This document shows positions 50,228 to 59,075 of a stretch of 64,000 bases of DNA, piece by piece. A program made the position numbers and the translations under genes. Under the pieces are notes generated by a model. It was not told the DNA's origin. It saw only the letters and a program-made list of their open reading frames with translations, and did not search any database. The stretch is from CADEDH01 sp965263455. Its GTDB lineage: Bacteria; Actinomycetota; Acidimicrobiia; Acidimicrobiales; SZUA-35. How positions within the stretch are numbered: the stretch's first letter is position 1; each line of letters starts with the position of its first letter. The DNA is taken from NCBI GenBank assembly GCA_965263455.1, contig CBDHHN010000002.1, positions 496,001 to 560,000 on the forward strand, read 5' to 3'.

Positions 50228-52261
50228 TCAGGCCGACGCCTTCTCCAGCTCGTCGCTGGCCTGCTCCCACTCCTTGAGGAGCCGGGCCGCCTTGGCCTGG
50301 GCCTTGTCGTGCTCGTCGATCAGGTCGTGCATCAGATCCTTGTCGGCGTAGACCTCGGGGTCGGCCAACCGGTTGGCCAGCTCGCCGGCCTGCTCCTCGG
50401 CCTTCATGGCCTGGCGCTCCAGCCGATCGACCCGCTTGCGCAGCTCGCGGGTGTCACGGCTTCGGCGGTTGCGGTCCTCGGCCTCGCGCCGCTTGGTCGC
50501 CTTCCGATCGGCCGCGCCACCCGTGACGCCGGCACCGCCGCCGGACCGGTCCTTGGCCAACCGACGAGGGCCCCCCTCGGCCGTTCCGCTCGATCGACCG
50601 GTCGAGCGCCCGGCCGGGCCTCGGCTCGTCGAGGTGCTCGCCCCGTTGGTGGCACCGGGACCCGCCGGGTTGAGGACCGCGTCGTCGACGTCGCCGTGGT
50701 GGGTGAGCCGGCCGTCGCGGACCTCGACCACCTGCTCCACCGTGTTGCGGATGAGGTACCGGTCGTGGCTGACGAGCAGCACGGTCCCCGGGTAGGCCGA
50801 CAGAGCGTCCTCCAGGACGTCACAGCTGGGGAGATCGAGGTGGTTGGTCGGCTCGTCCAGGATCAGCAGGTTGACCGGATTGCACATGGTCTCGGCCAGG
50901 GCGAGCCGGGTCCGCTCGCCACCGGACAGGTCGCCCACCAGCCGGTCCACCGCGTCACCGGGGAACCCGAACGAGCCGAGAACCGTCCTGAGGTTCCGGT
51001 TCTTCGGTTGGGTGCCGACCTTGTGGCGGAACTCCTGCTCCACCGTCCGGTTCAGGTCCAGGGCGTCCACCTGGTGCTGGGCGAAGTAGGCGACGTCGAC
51101 GTTGGCCCCCAGTTTGACCGTGCCCTCCACCGGTTCGAGGTGACCCAGGACGGCCTTGAGCAGCGTCGACTTCCCGGCGCCGTTGGGGCCGATCAGGGCC
51201 AGCTTCTGGCCCCGCTCCACCACCAGATCGACCCCGGTGAGGACCGGGTCTCCGCCCGGGTAGCCGATGCTGGCCCCCTCGATCTCGACCACCAGGCGGG
51301 CCGATCGGGGCGGGTCGGGAAACCCGAAGCGGAGCTTCAGATCGCGTTCGGCCGGTACCTCGATGCGTTCCAGCTTCTCCAGGGTCTTCAGCCGGGACTG
51401 GACCTGGCGGGCCTTGGTCGCCTTGTACCGGAAGCGGTCGATGAACCGCTCCACCCGGGCGATCTCCTTGGCCTGACGGGCGGCCGCCGCCTCCAGGGCG
51501 GCCAGCCGCTCCTCCCGGGCCACCACGAACTCGGCGAAGCCGCCGATGTACTCGATGGCGGTCTCGAAGGCGACCTCCAGGCACCGTTCGGCCACGGCAT
51601 CGATGAAGTCGCGGTCGTGGGACACGAACAGGATGGCCCCGGGCCAGGCCACCAACTGTTGCTCCAGCCAGGCCACGGAGTCGACGTCGAGGTGATTGGT
51701 CGGCTCGTCGAGGACCAGCACATCGGGGCGTTGCAGCAGCAGCCGGGCCAGGACGGCCCGCATCTGCCAGCCGCCCGACATGTCCTTCAGCGGCCGATCC
51801 ATGTCGGCCGCCGTGAACCCCAGGCCGCCCAGAACCCGACGGGCCTCGGCCTCGAGCTGGTAGCCGCCCAGGGCCTCGAACCGGCTCTGGGCCTCGCCGT
51901 AGGCGGTCAACACCGCCTCGTGGTCCGGGGCCTCGACGTCAGCCAGGCGTGTCTCCAGCTCCCGGAGCCGGGCCTCGAGGGTCTGGACCTCCTCCGAGCC
52001 TCGCAGCACCTCGTCGAGGACGCTCCCCGACCATGCCTCGGTCAGCTCCTGGGGCAGGTACCCGATCCGGTAGTCGTTGGGCCGCGACACCTCGCCCTCG
52101 TCGGCCTGCTGGAGGCCGACCACGATCTCACAGATCGTGGTCTTGCCCACCCCGTTTCCCCCGATCAGGGCCACCCGCCGACCGGCCGACAGGCGGAAGG
52201 TGACGTTGCGGAACAGGGTCCGGGACCCATGCGACTTGGCCAGGCCCGACACGGTGAGCAC
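50228..52261 (-). CDS. ABC-F family ATPase
   Basis: A 677-residue soluble protein with two ABC ATPase domains and no membrane part, as in ribosome-associated ABC-F proteins (EttA/Uup kind). First domain: GGNGVGKTT, MSGGWQMRA, VLVLDEPTNHLD. A positively charged helical linker (ARVERFIDRFRYKATKARQ) follows. Second domain: GPNGAGKST, LSGGERTRLAL, LLILDEPTNHLD. The C-terminal 130 residues contain a basic low-complexity stretch and a coiled coil (RELRKRVDRLERQAMKAEE). Likely in translation quality control or antibiotic protection; which subtype is not clear. Start is GTG. Confidence 0.9.
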   Translation of the reverse strand: MLTVSGLAKSHGSRTLFRNVTFRLSAGRRVALIGGNGVGKTTICEIVVGLQQADEGEVSRPNDYRIGYLPQELTEAWSGSVLDEVLRGSEEVQTLEARLRELETRLADVEAPDHEAVLTAYGEAQSRFEALGGYQLEAEARRVLGGLGFTAADMDRPLKDMSGGWQMRAVLARLLLQRPDVLVLDEPTNHLDVDSVAWLEQQLVAWPGAILFVSHDRDFIDAVAERCLEVAFETAIEYIGGFAEFVVAREERLAALEAAAARQAKEIARVERFIDRFRYKATKARQVQSRLKTLEKLERIEVPAERDLKLRFGFPDPPRSARLVVEIEGASIGYPGGDPVLTGVDLVVERGQKLALIGPNGAGKSTLLKAVLGHLEPVEGTVKLGANVDVAYFAQHQVDALDLNRTVEQEFRHKVGTQPKNRNLRTVLGSFGFPGDAVDRLVGDLSGGERTRLALAETMCNPVNLLILDEPTNHLDLPSCDVLEDALSAYPGTVLLVSHDRYLIRNTVEQVVEVRDGRLTHHGDVDDAVLNPAGPGATNGASTSTSRGPAGRSTGRSSGTAEGGPRRLAKDRSGGGAGVTGGAADRKATKRREAEDRNRRSRDTRELRKRVDRLERQAMKAEEQAGELANRLADPEVYADKDLMHDLIDEHDKAQAKAARLLKEWEQASDELEKASA

Positions 52262-52271
52262 GACCGTGAGG

Positions 52272-52694
52272 CTACCCGGGCTCCACCGGTCCGGGGTCGG
52301 GCATTTCGTCGCCGGGGTCGGGGGCCGGGAGGCCGGGAACCCGTCGTTGGCGGCCCAGGTCGACGGTCACGACGCCGTCGATCCGGTCGGCGGGCACGAC
52401 CCCCCACCGCTCGGCCTCACTTCCCTCGGCTCGGTTGTCGCTGGCCAGCAGGCAGCCGCCGTCGCCGGTGACCATCGTCACCCGCTTGACCACGGCGGTC
52501 CCGGCCAGGGGCCGGGGGCGGGCCGCCACCACGTCGCCCACCTCGGGTCGACGGCCGGGGTCGACGAGGACGTGGTCGCCGTCGTCGAGGGTCGGCACCA
52601 TCGATCGACCGTCGATGCGCATCCGACGGCGGCGCCCGGCGGCCCAGGCCAAAACCTCGACCACCACCGGCGCCATGCCCCGCGGAGGGATCAT
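52272..52694 (-). CDS. sodX: S26-type peptidase, NiSOD maturation protease
   Basis: A 140-residue signal-peptidase-like protease with Ser31 in GRSMVPTLDDGD and Lys70 in VVKRV, the Ser/Lys dyad, and SDNRAEGSEAERWG as in S24/S26 enzymes. It has no membrane helix and lies just downstream of sodN. SodX is the known partner that removes the NiSOD propeptide to expose the N-terminal His that binds nickel. The start is uncertain: ATG at 52694 or 52676; both keep the catalytic domain. A longer frame upstream is antisense-like shadow of sodN. Confidence 0.8.
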   Translation of the reverse strand: MIPPRGMAPVVVEVLAWAAGRRRRMRIDGRSMVPTLDDGDHVLVDPGRRPEVGDVVAARPRPLAGTAVVKRVTMVTGDGGCLLASDNRAEGSEAERWGVVPADRIDGVVTVDLGRQRRVPGLPAPDPGDEMPDPGPVEPG

Positions 52695-52762
52695 GGCGCC
52701 GATGGTGGTGGAGTGATCGTCACCGGGGCCGATCCGGGCGGCCGCCGCAGACGGGGACGGGA

Positions 52763-53224
52763 TCAGACCGTGGCCAGGACCCAGGGGACCTCGCGGCCCT
52801 TGGTGGCCCAGAACACGTGGTGGATGGCCTCGACCTTGGCCAGCAGGTCGTTGGCGGTGTCGACGCTGATCGACTGCTTGCTGGCCGACGCCGTCTTGAC
52901 CGCCTCCCAGAACATGTTGTGGAGCTCGGGGTGGGCCTCGAGGTGCTCGGGCTTGAAGTAGTCGTTCTGCAGGATGTTCAGCTCCCGCTTGACCAGCTCG
53001 GCCTGCTCCTCCTTGATGGCGACGAACCGGCTGAAGGTGTTGTCGGCGCCGTCGGCCGACATGTCGAGGTCGAGAAGCTTCTTGGTCATGGCCAGCACCG
53101 ACTCGGCGGCGATGCGGGCGCTGGCCGGGTCGTAGACACCGCACGGACCGTCACAATGGGCCGACAGCACCGGGGCGGGACGGTGGCGCTCGAGGCGGTC
53201 GAGGAGACGGGCGGTGATCTTCAT
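52763..53224 (-). CDS. sodN: Nickel superoxide dismutase
   Basis: A 153-residue precursor: a 22-residue propeptide ending PAPVLSA, then the mature N-terminus HCDGPCGVYDP with the nickel hook (His23, Cys24, Cys28). The four-helix bundle follows (AAESVLAMTKKLLDL, RFVAIKEEQAELVKRELN). Converts superoxide to peroxide and oxygen in the cytosol after propeptide cleavage by the adjacent sodX product. AGGAGG precedes the ATG. A 12-bp palindrome CCCCGGCCGGGG (53282-53293) lies just upstream of a TACGTT -10-like hexamer (complement of 53273-53278), a possible operator for nickel control. Confidence 0.96.
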   Translation of the reverse strand: MKITARLLDRLERHRPAPVLSAHCDGPCGVYDPASARIAAESVLAMTKKLLDLDMSADGADNTFSRFVAIKEEQAELVKRELNILQNDYFKPEHLEAHPELHNMFWEAVKTASASKQSISVDTANDLLAKVEAIHHVFWATKGREVPWVLATV

Positions 53225-53328
53225 GGGGTCCTCCTGGGAGTGCGAATCCGGCCTACTGCCGCTGCTCGGCACAACGTAGATCCCCGGCCGGGGGTTTGCA
53301 TGGCCAAAGACGAATGATGAGCCAAGTG

Positions 53329-55248
53329 TCACAGTACGGCCACGACAACCACGCCGACGACCACGGCCACCACCAGTACGGCCAGGGCCCAGATCCACCA
53401 GCTGCTCCCACCGGAGGACGAGGGCTGGAAGCCGTCCAGCCCGGGAGGGGCGGAGCCGGGTTGGTACGGGTTGGCCGGGGCGCCGCCGTGGCCGTGGGGG
53501 CCCTGATGCCCGGGGGCGGGGCCGGGGCCGTTGAACCGGGGTGCTGCGTCCGGTCGGGCCGGAGCGCTGAAGGCCACCGGCCCCTGGGGCGGCGGTCCGG
53601 GCTGGGCCGGGGACGGTTGGGCCGGGTTGGGTCGGGCCGGGGCGGCCTGAGCCCCGGATGCGGCCGAGGGGCCCCCGATCGGCCGCTGGCCGGGTGCCGC
53701 CAGTTGGGGGGCCGGACCCGGGTTGGACACCCTCTGGGCCTTGGCCGGCGAGCCGTCGGCCCGGGCGGCCCCGCCAACCGGTCGGGCCCCGGCCGGGGCG
53801 CCGGACGCCGCTTGGGCCGGGGGTGGCGACCCGGGGGACGCCACCCGCTGGGCCGGCTGCGGTTGGCCCGGGCTGGGAGCCGAGGGCGGTGGGGTGGCAA
53901 CCGGGCGGGCCTGGACCACCGGCGCCGGGTTGGCGACGGGCGGAGGTGCGGCGACGTCCGGGGTTGCCGGGGCCGGGGTCGGGGTGTTGGCCGCCGGAGG
54001 CTGGTAGGCGGGGGCTCCCGGCTGGTTGCCGGCGGGCGGGCGGATGAGGGGCGGCGGGTTGTCCGAGACCCGGGTCATGCCCGCCTGCAGCCCGTCGGCG
54101 GCCACCGGTCCGGCCGGGGGCGCCGGAGGGCCACCGGCCACACCGCCCTCGAGGCCGGGCGCGACGTTGCCGGCCCGCTCCAGCAGGCCGCCGGCGGCGA
54201 AGGCGGCCCCAAGGGCCACCGTGTGCTTGGGATGGGTGTCGACGGCCACGGGGCGGGCCAGCTCCGACAACACCAACTGCGACACGAGAGGGATCCGGCT
54301 GGAACCACCGACGAGCAGGATCCGGGACACGTCGCTGAGCTGGAGACCGGCCGAATCGACCGTGCGCCGCATGGCGTCGATGCTGTCCTGGAGCGAGGGA
54401 CGGATGAGCGACTCGAACTCCCGGCGGGTGATCCGGACCTCGGTCTGGTGGCCGGGGAAGATGATGGGGAGCACGGCATCGGTGTCCGACGACAACGCCT
54501 CCTTGGCGTCGACGCAGTCCCGGCGGAGACGGGCCACGGCGGCCAGGGCCGTCGGGTCGTTGGGGTCGAGGGCGGCCATGACCTCGCCCAGACCCGACGT
54601 CACGTGGTGGTAGACGGCGGCGTCGAAGTCGATACCACCGAGACGCTCGATGCCCTCGGGCCGGCCCACGATCGAGAACCCGGTCTCGGTCCGCCGCAGC
54701 ACCGCGGCGTCGAAGGTCCCGCCGCCCAGGTCGTAGACGGCCACGATCTCGCCCGGCTCGACCCGCTCCTGGGCGGCGTAGGCGATGGCGGCACCCTCGG
54801 GCTCGGTGATGAACGACACCATGGCGGGGTCGAGGCCGGCGGCTGCGACCGACGTGCTCAGCAGGTCGATCTTGAACCGACCCCAGTTGGCCGGATGGGT
54901 GACCACGATCCGGTCGGCCGGGCCGCCCTCGGTCTTGACCACGTGCTCCACGATGGCCGACAGCAGGTGGGCGGTCAGGGTCTCGGGGGTGTGGGGGGCA
55001 CCGGCCACGATGAGGGGCGTGGGGTCACCCAGGCGACGCTTGAACTCGCGGGCCACCCGTTCCGGTTCGCTGGCCGCCCGCCGCTCGGCCGAATCGCCGA
55101 CCAGGACGGTGCCGTCCTCCCGGATCAGGATGACCGAGGGGATGGTCGGCGCCCGCCCCCCGAGCGACACCATCGACGCCCGGCCGTTGCGATGCACGGC
55201 AGCGGCGCTGTACGTCGTCCCGAGGTCCACCCCCAACTGGTACGTCAT
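53329..55248 (-). CDS. Tail-anchored Hsp70-type ATPase lacking a substrate-binding domain
   Basis: A 639-residue protein. Residues 1-365 form an actin-like Hsp70 nucleotide-binding domain: GVDLGTTYSAAAV (phosphate 1), VYDLGGGTFDAAVL (phosphate 2), LVGGSSRIPLV (adenosine) and FAAGGLL. Where DnaK has its beta-sandwich substrate domain there is instead about 250 residues of Pro/Ala/Gly-rich sequence, ending in a hydrophobic C-terminal helix (WIWALAVLVVAVVVGVVVV). So it is an ATPase tethered to the membrane by its tail. Role unknown. ATG at 55248 follows AGGAGGGGGCGG. Confidence 0.88.
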   Translation of the reverse strand: MTYQLGVDLGTTYSAAAVHRNGRASMVSLGGRAPTIPSVILIREDGTVLVGDSAERRAASEPERVAREFKRRLGDPTPLIVAGAPHTPETLTAHLLSAIVEHVVKTEGGPADRIVVTHPANWGRFKIDLLSTSVAAAGLDPAMVSFITEPEGAAIAYAAQERVEPGEIVAVYDLGGGTFDAAVLRRTETGFSIVGRPEGIERLGGIDFDAAVYHHVTSGLGEVMAALDPNDPTALAAVARLRRDCVDAKEALSSDTDAVLPIIFPGHQTEVRITRREFESLIRPSLQDSIDAMRRTVDSAGLQLSDVSRILLVGGSSRIPLVSQLVLSELARPVAVDTHPKHTVALGAAFAAGGLLERAGNVAPGLEGGVAGGPPAPPAGPVAADGLQAGMTRVSDNPPPLIRPPAGNQPGAPAYQPPAANTPTPAPATPDVAAPPPVANPAPVVQARPVATPPPSAPSPGQPQPAQRVASPGSPPPAQAASGAPAGARPVGGAARADGSPAKAQRVSNPGPAPQLAAPGQRPIGGPSAASGAQAAPARPNPAQPSPAQPGPPPQGPVAFSAPARPDAAPRFNGPGPAPGHQGPHGHGGAPANPYQPGSAPPGLDGFQPSSSGGSSWWIWALAVLVVAVVVGVVVVAVL

Positions 55249-55316
55249 CGACCGCCCCCTCCTGTGCTCTCCTGGACCGCCCGCTCACTCTAGAGGGCGC
55301 AGGCCCGGCCCATGAT

Positions 55317-55334
55317 GCGTGGCGGATGCCACGC
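55317..55334 (-). terminator. Hairpin between hydroxyacid dehydrogenase and Hsp70 genes
   Basis: GCGTGGC (55317-55323) and GCCACGC (55328-55334) form a perfect 7-bp stem with a 4-nt loop, 22 bp after the dehydrogenase stop on the minus strand. No T tract. Confidence 0.4.
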
Positions 55335-55355
55335 TGGGCGGTCGTCGGTACGTCG

Positions 55356-56282
55356 TCAGTAACCGGCGTCCACGTCGACCACCCCGTCGAGGGGGCGACC
55401 GGCCACGAACCGGGCCACGTTGGCCTCGATGTGGCCCGCCAGCAGCGGCACCCCCATCTCGGGGGTGTTGGCGATGTGGGGCGTGATCAGCACCCGGGGA
55501 TGGGACCACAGCGGGTGACCGTCGGGCAGAGGCTCGGGCTCGGTCACATCGAGGCAGGCACCGCCCAGGCGCCCGGCGTCGAGGGCGGCCAGGAGGGCGT
55601 CATGGTCGACGTGACCACCGCGGGCGACGTTGACCAGCCAGGCGTGGGGGGCCATGGCCGCCAACTCCTCGGCCCCGAAGACCCCTTCGGTCTCGGGGGT
55701 GAGGGCCAGGGCCAGGATGACGAGATCGGCCGAACCCAGCACCGACAGGCGATCGTCGATTGCCACCGTCCGATCGGCCCCGGGGAGGGGGTCGGCGCTC
55801 CGGCGGACGACCGTGGTCCGGCATCCCCATCCCTGGAGCAGGTCGAGCAACTCGCGGGTGATGCCGCCCGCCCCGAACACCACGACCTCGCCGTCGACCA
55901 GGTTGTGGCCGACCGGGGCCGACCAGGTGTCGGTGCGGGCGTAGCCGATCAGGTTGCGCAGTCCGGCCAGGCCGCAGGCCAGGGCGTGCTCGGCCACGGG
56001 GCGGGCGTACACGCCGCGGGCGCAGGTCCACACCCGGTCATGGTCGAGGTACGGGAGGTAGGGCTCGATCCCGGCGAAGGGGAGGGCCACCCAGTCGATC
56101 CCGGCCCCCTTGGCCAGCACCGAGGGCAGGTCGTGGGGGGCGTGGGGGTCGGCCCAGATCAAGGCGTCGGCCTCGGCGATGTCGGCCACCCTCGCCCCAC
56201 CGGCGACCACGGCCGCCTCCAGCGACTCGTAGCGGCCCGACTTGGGCTCGACGGCGATGCGATCCGATCCGGCGTCCCCCAC
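55356..56282 (-). CDS. D-2-hydroxyacid dehydrogenase family protein
   Basis: A 308-residue NAD(P)-dependent oxidoreductase of the D-2-hydroxyacid type. Rossmann motif VVFGAGGITREL, catalytic Arg in NVARGGHVDHDA, Glu in DVTEPEPLP and His in ITPHIANTPE are all present. Reduces 2-keto acids to D-hydroxy acids (or the reverse). It starts with GTG only 2 bp after the stop of the gamma-lyase gene, so it belongs to the transsulfuration operon and may act on a keto acid released there, such as 2-oxobutyrate (inference). Confidence 0.88.
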   Translation of the reverse strand: MGDAGSDRIAVEPKSGRYESLEAAVVAGGARVADIAEADALIWADPHAPHDLPSVLAKGAGIDWVALPFAGIEPYLPYLDHDRVWTCARGVYARPVAEHALACGLAGLRNLIGYARTDTWSAPVGHNLVDGEVVVFGAGGITRELLDLLQGWGCRTTVVRRSADPLPGADRTVAIDDRLSVLGSADLVILALALTPETEGVFGAEELAAMAPHAWLVNVARGGHVDHDALLAALDAGRLGGACLDVTEPEPLPDGHPLWSHPRVLITPHIANTPEMGVPLLAGHIEANVARFVAGRPLDGVVDVDAGY

Positions 56283-56284
56283 CG

Positions 56285-57520
56285 TCAGCGCACCCGGTCC
56301 AGGGCCTGGCCGAGGTCGGCCAGGAGATCATCGGCGTCTTCGATGCCGACGGAGAGTCGGACCAGGTCGTCGGGCACCTCGAGGGGCGAACCGGCGGCCG
56401 AGGCGTGGGTCATGACCCCCGGATGCTCGATGAGCGACTCCACCGCGCCCAGCGACTCGGCCAGGGTGAAGACCTCGGCCCCCTCGATGATCCTGGTGGC
56501 GGCGTCACGGGAACCGACCCGGAAGCTGACCATGCCCCCGTAGCCCCGCATCTGGCGGGCGGCGGCGGCGTGGCCCGGATGGTCGGCCAAGCCGGGGTAG
56601 AGGACCGAGTCGACCACCGGGTGGGCCTGGAGCAGGTCGACCACGGCCTGGGCGTTGGCGTTGTGGCGGTCCATGCGCACGGCCAGGGTCTTGAGACCCC
56701 GCAGCGTGAGGTAGCAGTCCCAGGGGGCCGGCACCGCCCCCACCGCGTTCTGGACGAAGGTCAGGTGCTCGTGCAACTCGGGGTCGTCGACGGCGACGAA
56801 GCCGCCGACGACGTCGGAGTGACCCCCGATGTACTTGGTGGTCGAGTGGACCACGACGTCGGCCCCCAGGGCCAGGGGCTGCTGCAGGTAGGGGGTGGCG
56901 AAGGTGTTGTCGACCACCAACCGGGCCCCGGCCCGGTGGGTGGCGGCCGCCACCGCCTCGATGTCGACCACGGTCAGCAGCGGGTTGGTCGGGGTCTCGG
57001 CCCAGACCAGGCGGGTGGCGTCGGGCCAGTCCCGACCGAGGCCGTCGGCGTCGGACAGATCGTGGGCCGACCAGGTGATGCCCATGGGGGCGAAGACCTT
57101 GGAGATGAGGCGGAACGTGCCCCCGTAGGCGTCATTGCCGAGCACGATGTGGTCGCCGGGACGCAGAGCCCGCAGGATGGCGTCCTCGGCGGCCAGCCCG
57201 GAGGCGAACGACACGCCGTGGGCCGCCCCCTCGAGCGAGGCCAGGGCGGTCTGGAGAGCGGTCCGGGTCGGGTTCCCGGTCCGGGCGTACTCGTAACCCA
57301 GGTGCTTGCCCACCTCGGGTTGGGCGAAGGTCGAGGTCTGGAACACCGGCACGGTCACCGCGCCCGTCGTCGGCTCCGGGTCCTGGCCGACGTGGATGGC
57401 GCGGGTGGCGAACCCCCAGCCCCCCTCGTCGTCGGCTCGGGCACCGTCGGCCGGGTGGTTGGGGTCGCGGGGATGGGTGGGGTCCGAGGACTCGTCGGTG
57501 GGATCGTCGGTGGCGGTCAC
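56285..57520 (-). CDS. Cystathionine gamma-lyase / gamma-synthase (PLP)
   Basis: A 411-residue Cys/Met-metabolism PLP enzyme. Visible: FQTSTFAQPEVGKHLGYEYA with GNPTRTALQ, AYGGTFRL, ETPTNPLL, VVDNTFATPYLQQP and the PLP Lys in HSTTKYIGGHSD. The N-terminal 30 residues are a disordered acidic extension. Since it sits 10 bp downstream of a cystathionine beta-synthase, the lyase role (cystathionine to cysteine, 2-oxobutyrate and ammonia) is more likely than gamma-synthase, but sequence alone does not settle it. Confidence 0.88.
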   Translation of the reverse strand: MTATDDPTDESSDPTHPRDPNHPADGARADDEGGWGFATRAIHVGQDPEPTTGAVTVPVFQTSTFAQPEVGKHLGYEYARTGNPTRTALQTALASLEGAAHGVSFASGLAAEDAILRALRPGDHIVLGNDAYGGTFRLISKVFAPMGITWSAHDLSDADGLGRDWPDATRLVWAETPTNPLLTVVDIEAVAAATHRAGARLVVDNTFATPYLQQPLALGADVVVHSTTKYIGGHSDVVGGFVAVDDPELHEHLTFVQNAVGAVPAPWDCYLTLRGLKTLAVRMDRHNANAQAVVDLLQAHPVVDSVLYPGLADHPGHAAAARQMRGYGGMVSFRVGSRDAATRIIEGAEVFTLAESLGAVESLIEHPGVMTHASAAGSPLEVPDDLVRLSVGIEDADDLLADLGQALDRVR

Positions 57521-57530
57521 GGGTTCGCTC

Positions 57531-58904
57531 CTAGGCGTCGACGGGGTCGAGGGACAGGAAGGCCAGCAGGTCGGCCCGGGCCACCACCGTGCGGGGCCGG
57601 CCCCCGTCGAGGACGAGGAGGGCGGGGGCCAGATCGAGCAGGCGGACCGCCATCTCGACCGGCTGACCGATGCCGATGGTGGGCATCCGAGCGCTCATGA
57701 CCTCCGACACCGAGCCGTCGAGCACGCCCGGGTTGCCGAACGCGGCCTCCATGATCCGCAGCTCGTCGATGGAGCCCATGACCTCGGCCGCGGCCAGGGG
57801 CATCTCGCCCTTGGCCACCGGCAACTGGGACACGTCGTGCTCGTGCATCAGGTCGACCACCTCGCGCACCCGGTCCTCGGGCTGCACGTAGAGCAGGGGC
57901 GGGACGTCGTCCTCCTTGGCCCCGAGCACATCGGCCACCACCGGCCCGTCGGAGCGGAGGAAGCCGAAGCCGGCCATCCACTCGTCGTTGAAGACCCGGC
58001 TCAGGTATCCCCGGCCCGAGTCGGGAATGAGCACGACGACGAGGTCGTCGGCGGTCAACTCGGCCGCCAGCCGGAGGCCGGCAGCCACCGCCGTCCCTCC
58101 CGAGCCGCCGATGTGGATGCCCTCGGCCTGGGTCACCTTGCGGGCCATGTCGAACGAGTCACGGTCGGACACGGCGATGACCCGATCGACGACCTCGGGG
58201 TCGTAGGTGGTGGGCCAGAAGTCCTCGCCGACGCCCTCGACCAGGTACGGCCGTCCCGAGCCACCGGAGTAGACCGAACCCTCGGGGTCGGCCGCCACCA
58301 CCTGGAGCCCGGACTGCACCGACTTGAGGTAGCGGCCCACGCCGGACAGGGTGCCGCCGGTCCCGGCCCCGGCCACGAAGTGGGTGATCCGGCCGTCGGT
58401 CTGGCGCCAGATCTCGGGCCCGGTGGTCTCGACGTGGGCCTGGGGGTTGGCCGGGTTGGCGTACTGATTGGGGCGGAAGGCGTTGGGGACCTCGTGCACC
58501 AGGCGTTCGGCCGTCGAGTAGTAGGACTGGGGATCCTCGGGGGCGACGGCGTTGGGGCACACCACGACCTCGGCCCCGTAGGACCGGAGCAGGTCGATCT
58601 TCTCGGGCGCCACCTTGTCGGTCACCACGAAGATGCAGTTGTAGCCCCGCTGGGCGGCGACGATGGCCAGCCCCACGCCGGTGTTGCCCGAGGTCGGCTC
58701 GACGATGGTGCCACCCGGCTTCAGCAGACCGTCCCGCTCGGCGGCGTTGATCATCGACAACGCCGGGCGGTCCTTGGCGCTTCCACCGGGGTTGGTGGTC
58801 TCCAGTTTGAGGACGACGGGGCAGGCGATGTCGCCCGTCACCTGTCGCAGCCGCACCATCGGCGTGTTGCCGATCAGGTCCAGCACCGAATCAGCGATCT
58901 CCAT
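57531..58904 (-). CDS. cbs: Cystathionine beta-synthase
   Basis: A 457-residue enzyme joining homocysteine and serine to cystathionine. The PLP fold has GNTPMVRL, the Schiff-base Lys44 in GGSAKDRPAL, EPTSGNTGVGLA, FVAGAGTGGTLSGVG and GGSGGTAVAA. The last 130 residues hold a CBS domain pair (VVDLMHEHDVSQLPVAKG; VLDGGRPRTVVARADLL). No N-terminal haem domain. AGGAGG lies 10 nt before the ATG. First gene of the cbs - gamma-lyase - hydroxyacid dehydrogenase operon, forming a reverse transsulfuration route from methionine to cysteine. Confidence 0.93.
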   Translation of the reverse strand: MEIADSVLDLIGNTPMVRLRQVTGDIACPVVLKLETTNPGGSAKDRPALSMINAAERDGLLKPGGTIVEPTSGNTGVGLAIVAAQRGYNCIFVVTDKVAPEKIDLLRSYGAEVVVCPNAVAPEDPQSYYSTAERLVHEVPNAFRPNQYANPANPQAHVETTGPEIWRQTDGRITHFVAGAGTGGTLSGVGRYLKSVQSGLQVVAADPEGSVYSGGSGRPYLVEGVGEDFWPTTYDPEVVDRVIAVSDRDSFDMARKVTQAEGIHIGGSGGTAVAAGLRLAAELTADDLVVVLIPDSGRGYLSRVFNDEWMAGFGFLRSDGPVVADVLGAKEDDVPPLLYVQPEDRVREVVDLMHEHDVSQLPVAKGEMPLAAAEVMGSIDELRIMEAAFGNPGVLDGSVSEVMSARMPTIGIGQPVEMAVRLLDLAPALLVLDGGRPRTVVARADLLAFLSLDPVDA

Positions 58905-59075
58905 GGGACTACGTCCTCCTCCTCGCCCGTCTCCTCGTCGGCGCCCGTGCGACCGACTCCGACACCGACCCCGGTTGCGGCAGACCGGCGGGCGCCGTGG
59001 CGAACCCGGCCCAGGCTACCGGCCCGGCCGACCGGTGCCGGGGGCGATCGGGCCCCGGCGGGGGGGGTTCGGGGC

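Noticed and set aside
58905..59075. SAM or similar riboswitch upstream of the transsulfuration operon
   Set aside because: I looked for conserved riboswitch cores and saw none; only a Shine-Dalgarno and a weak -10-like TAGCCT.
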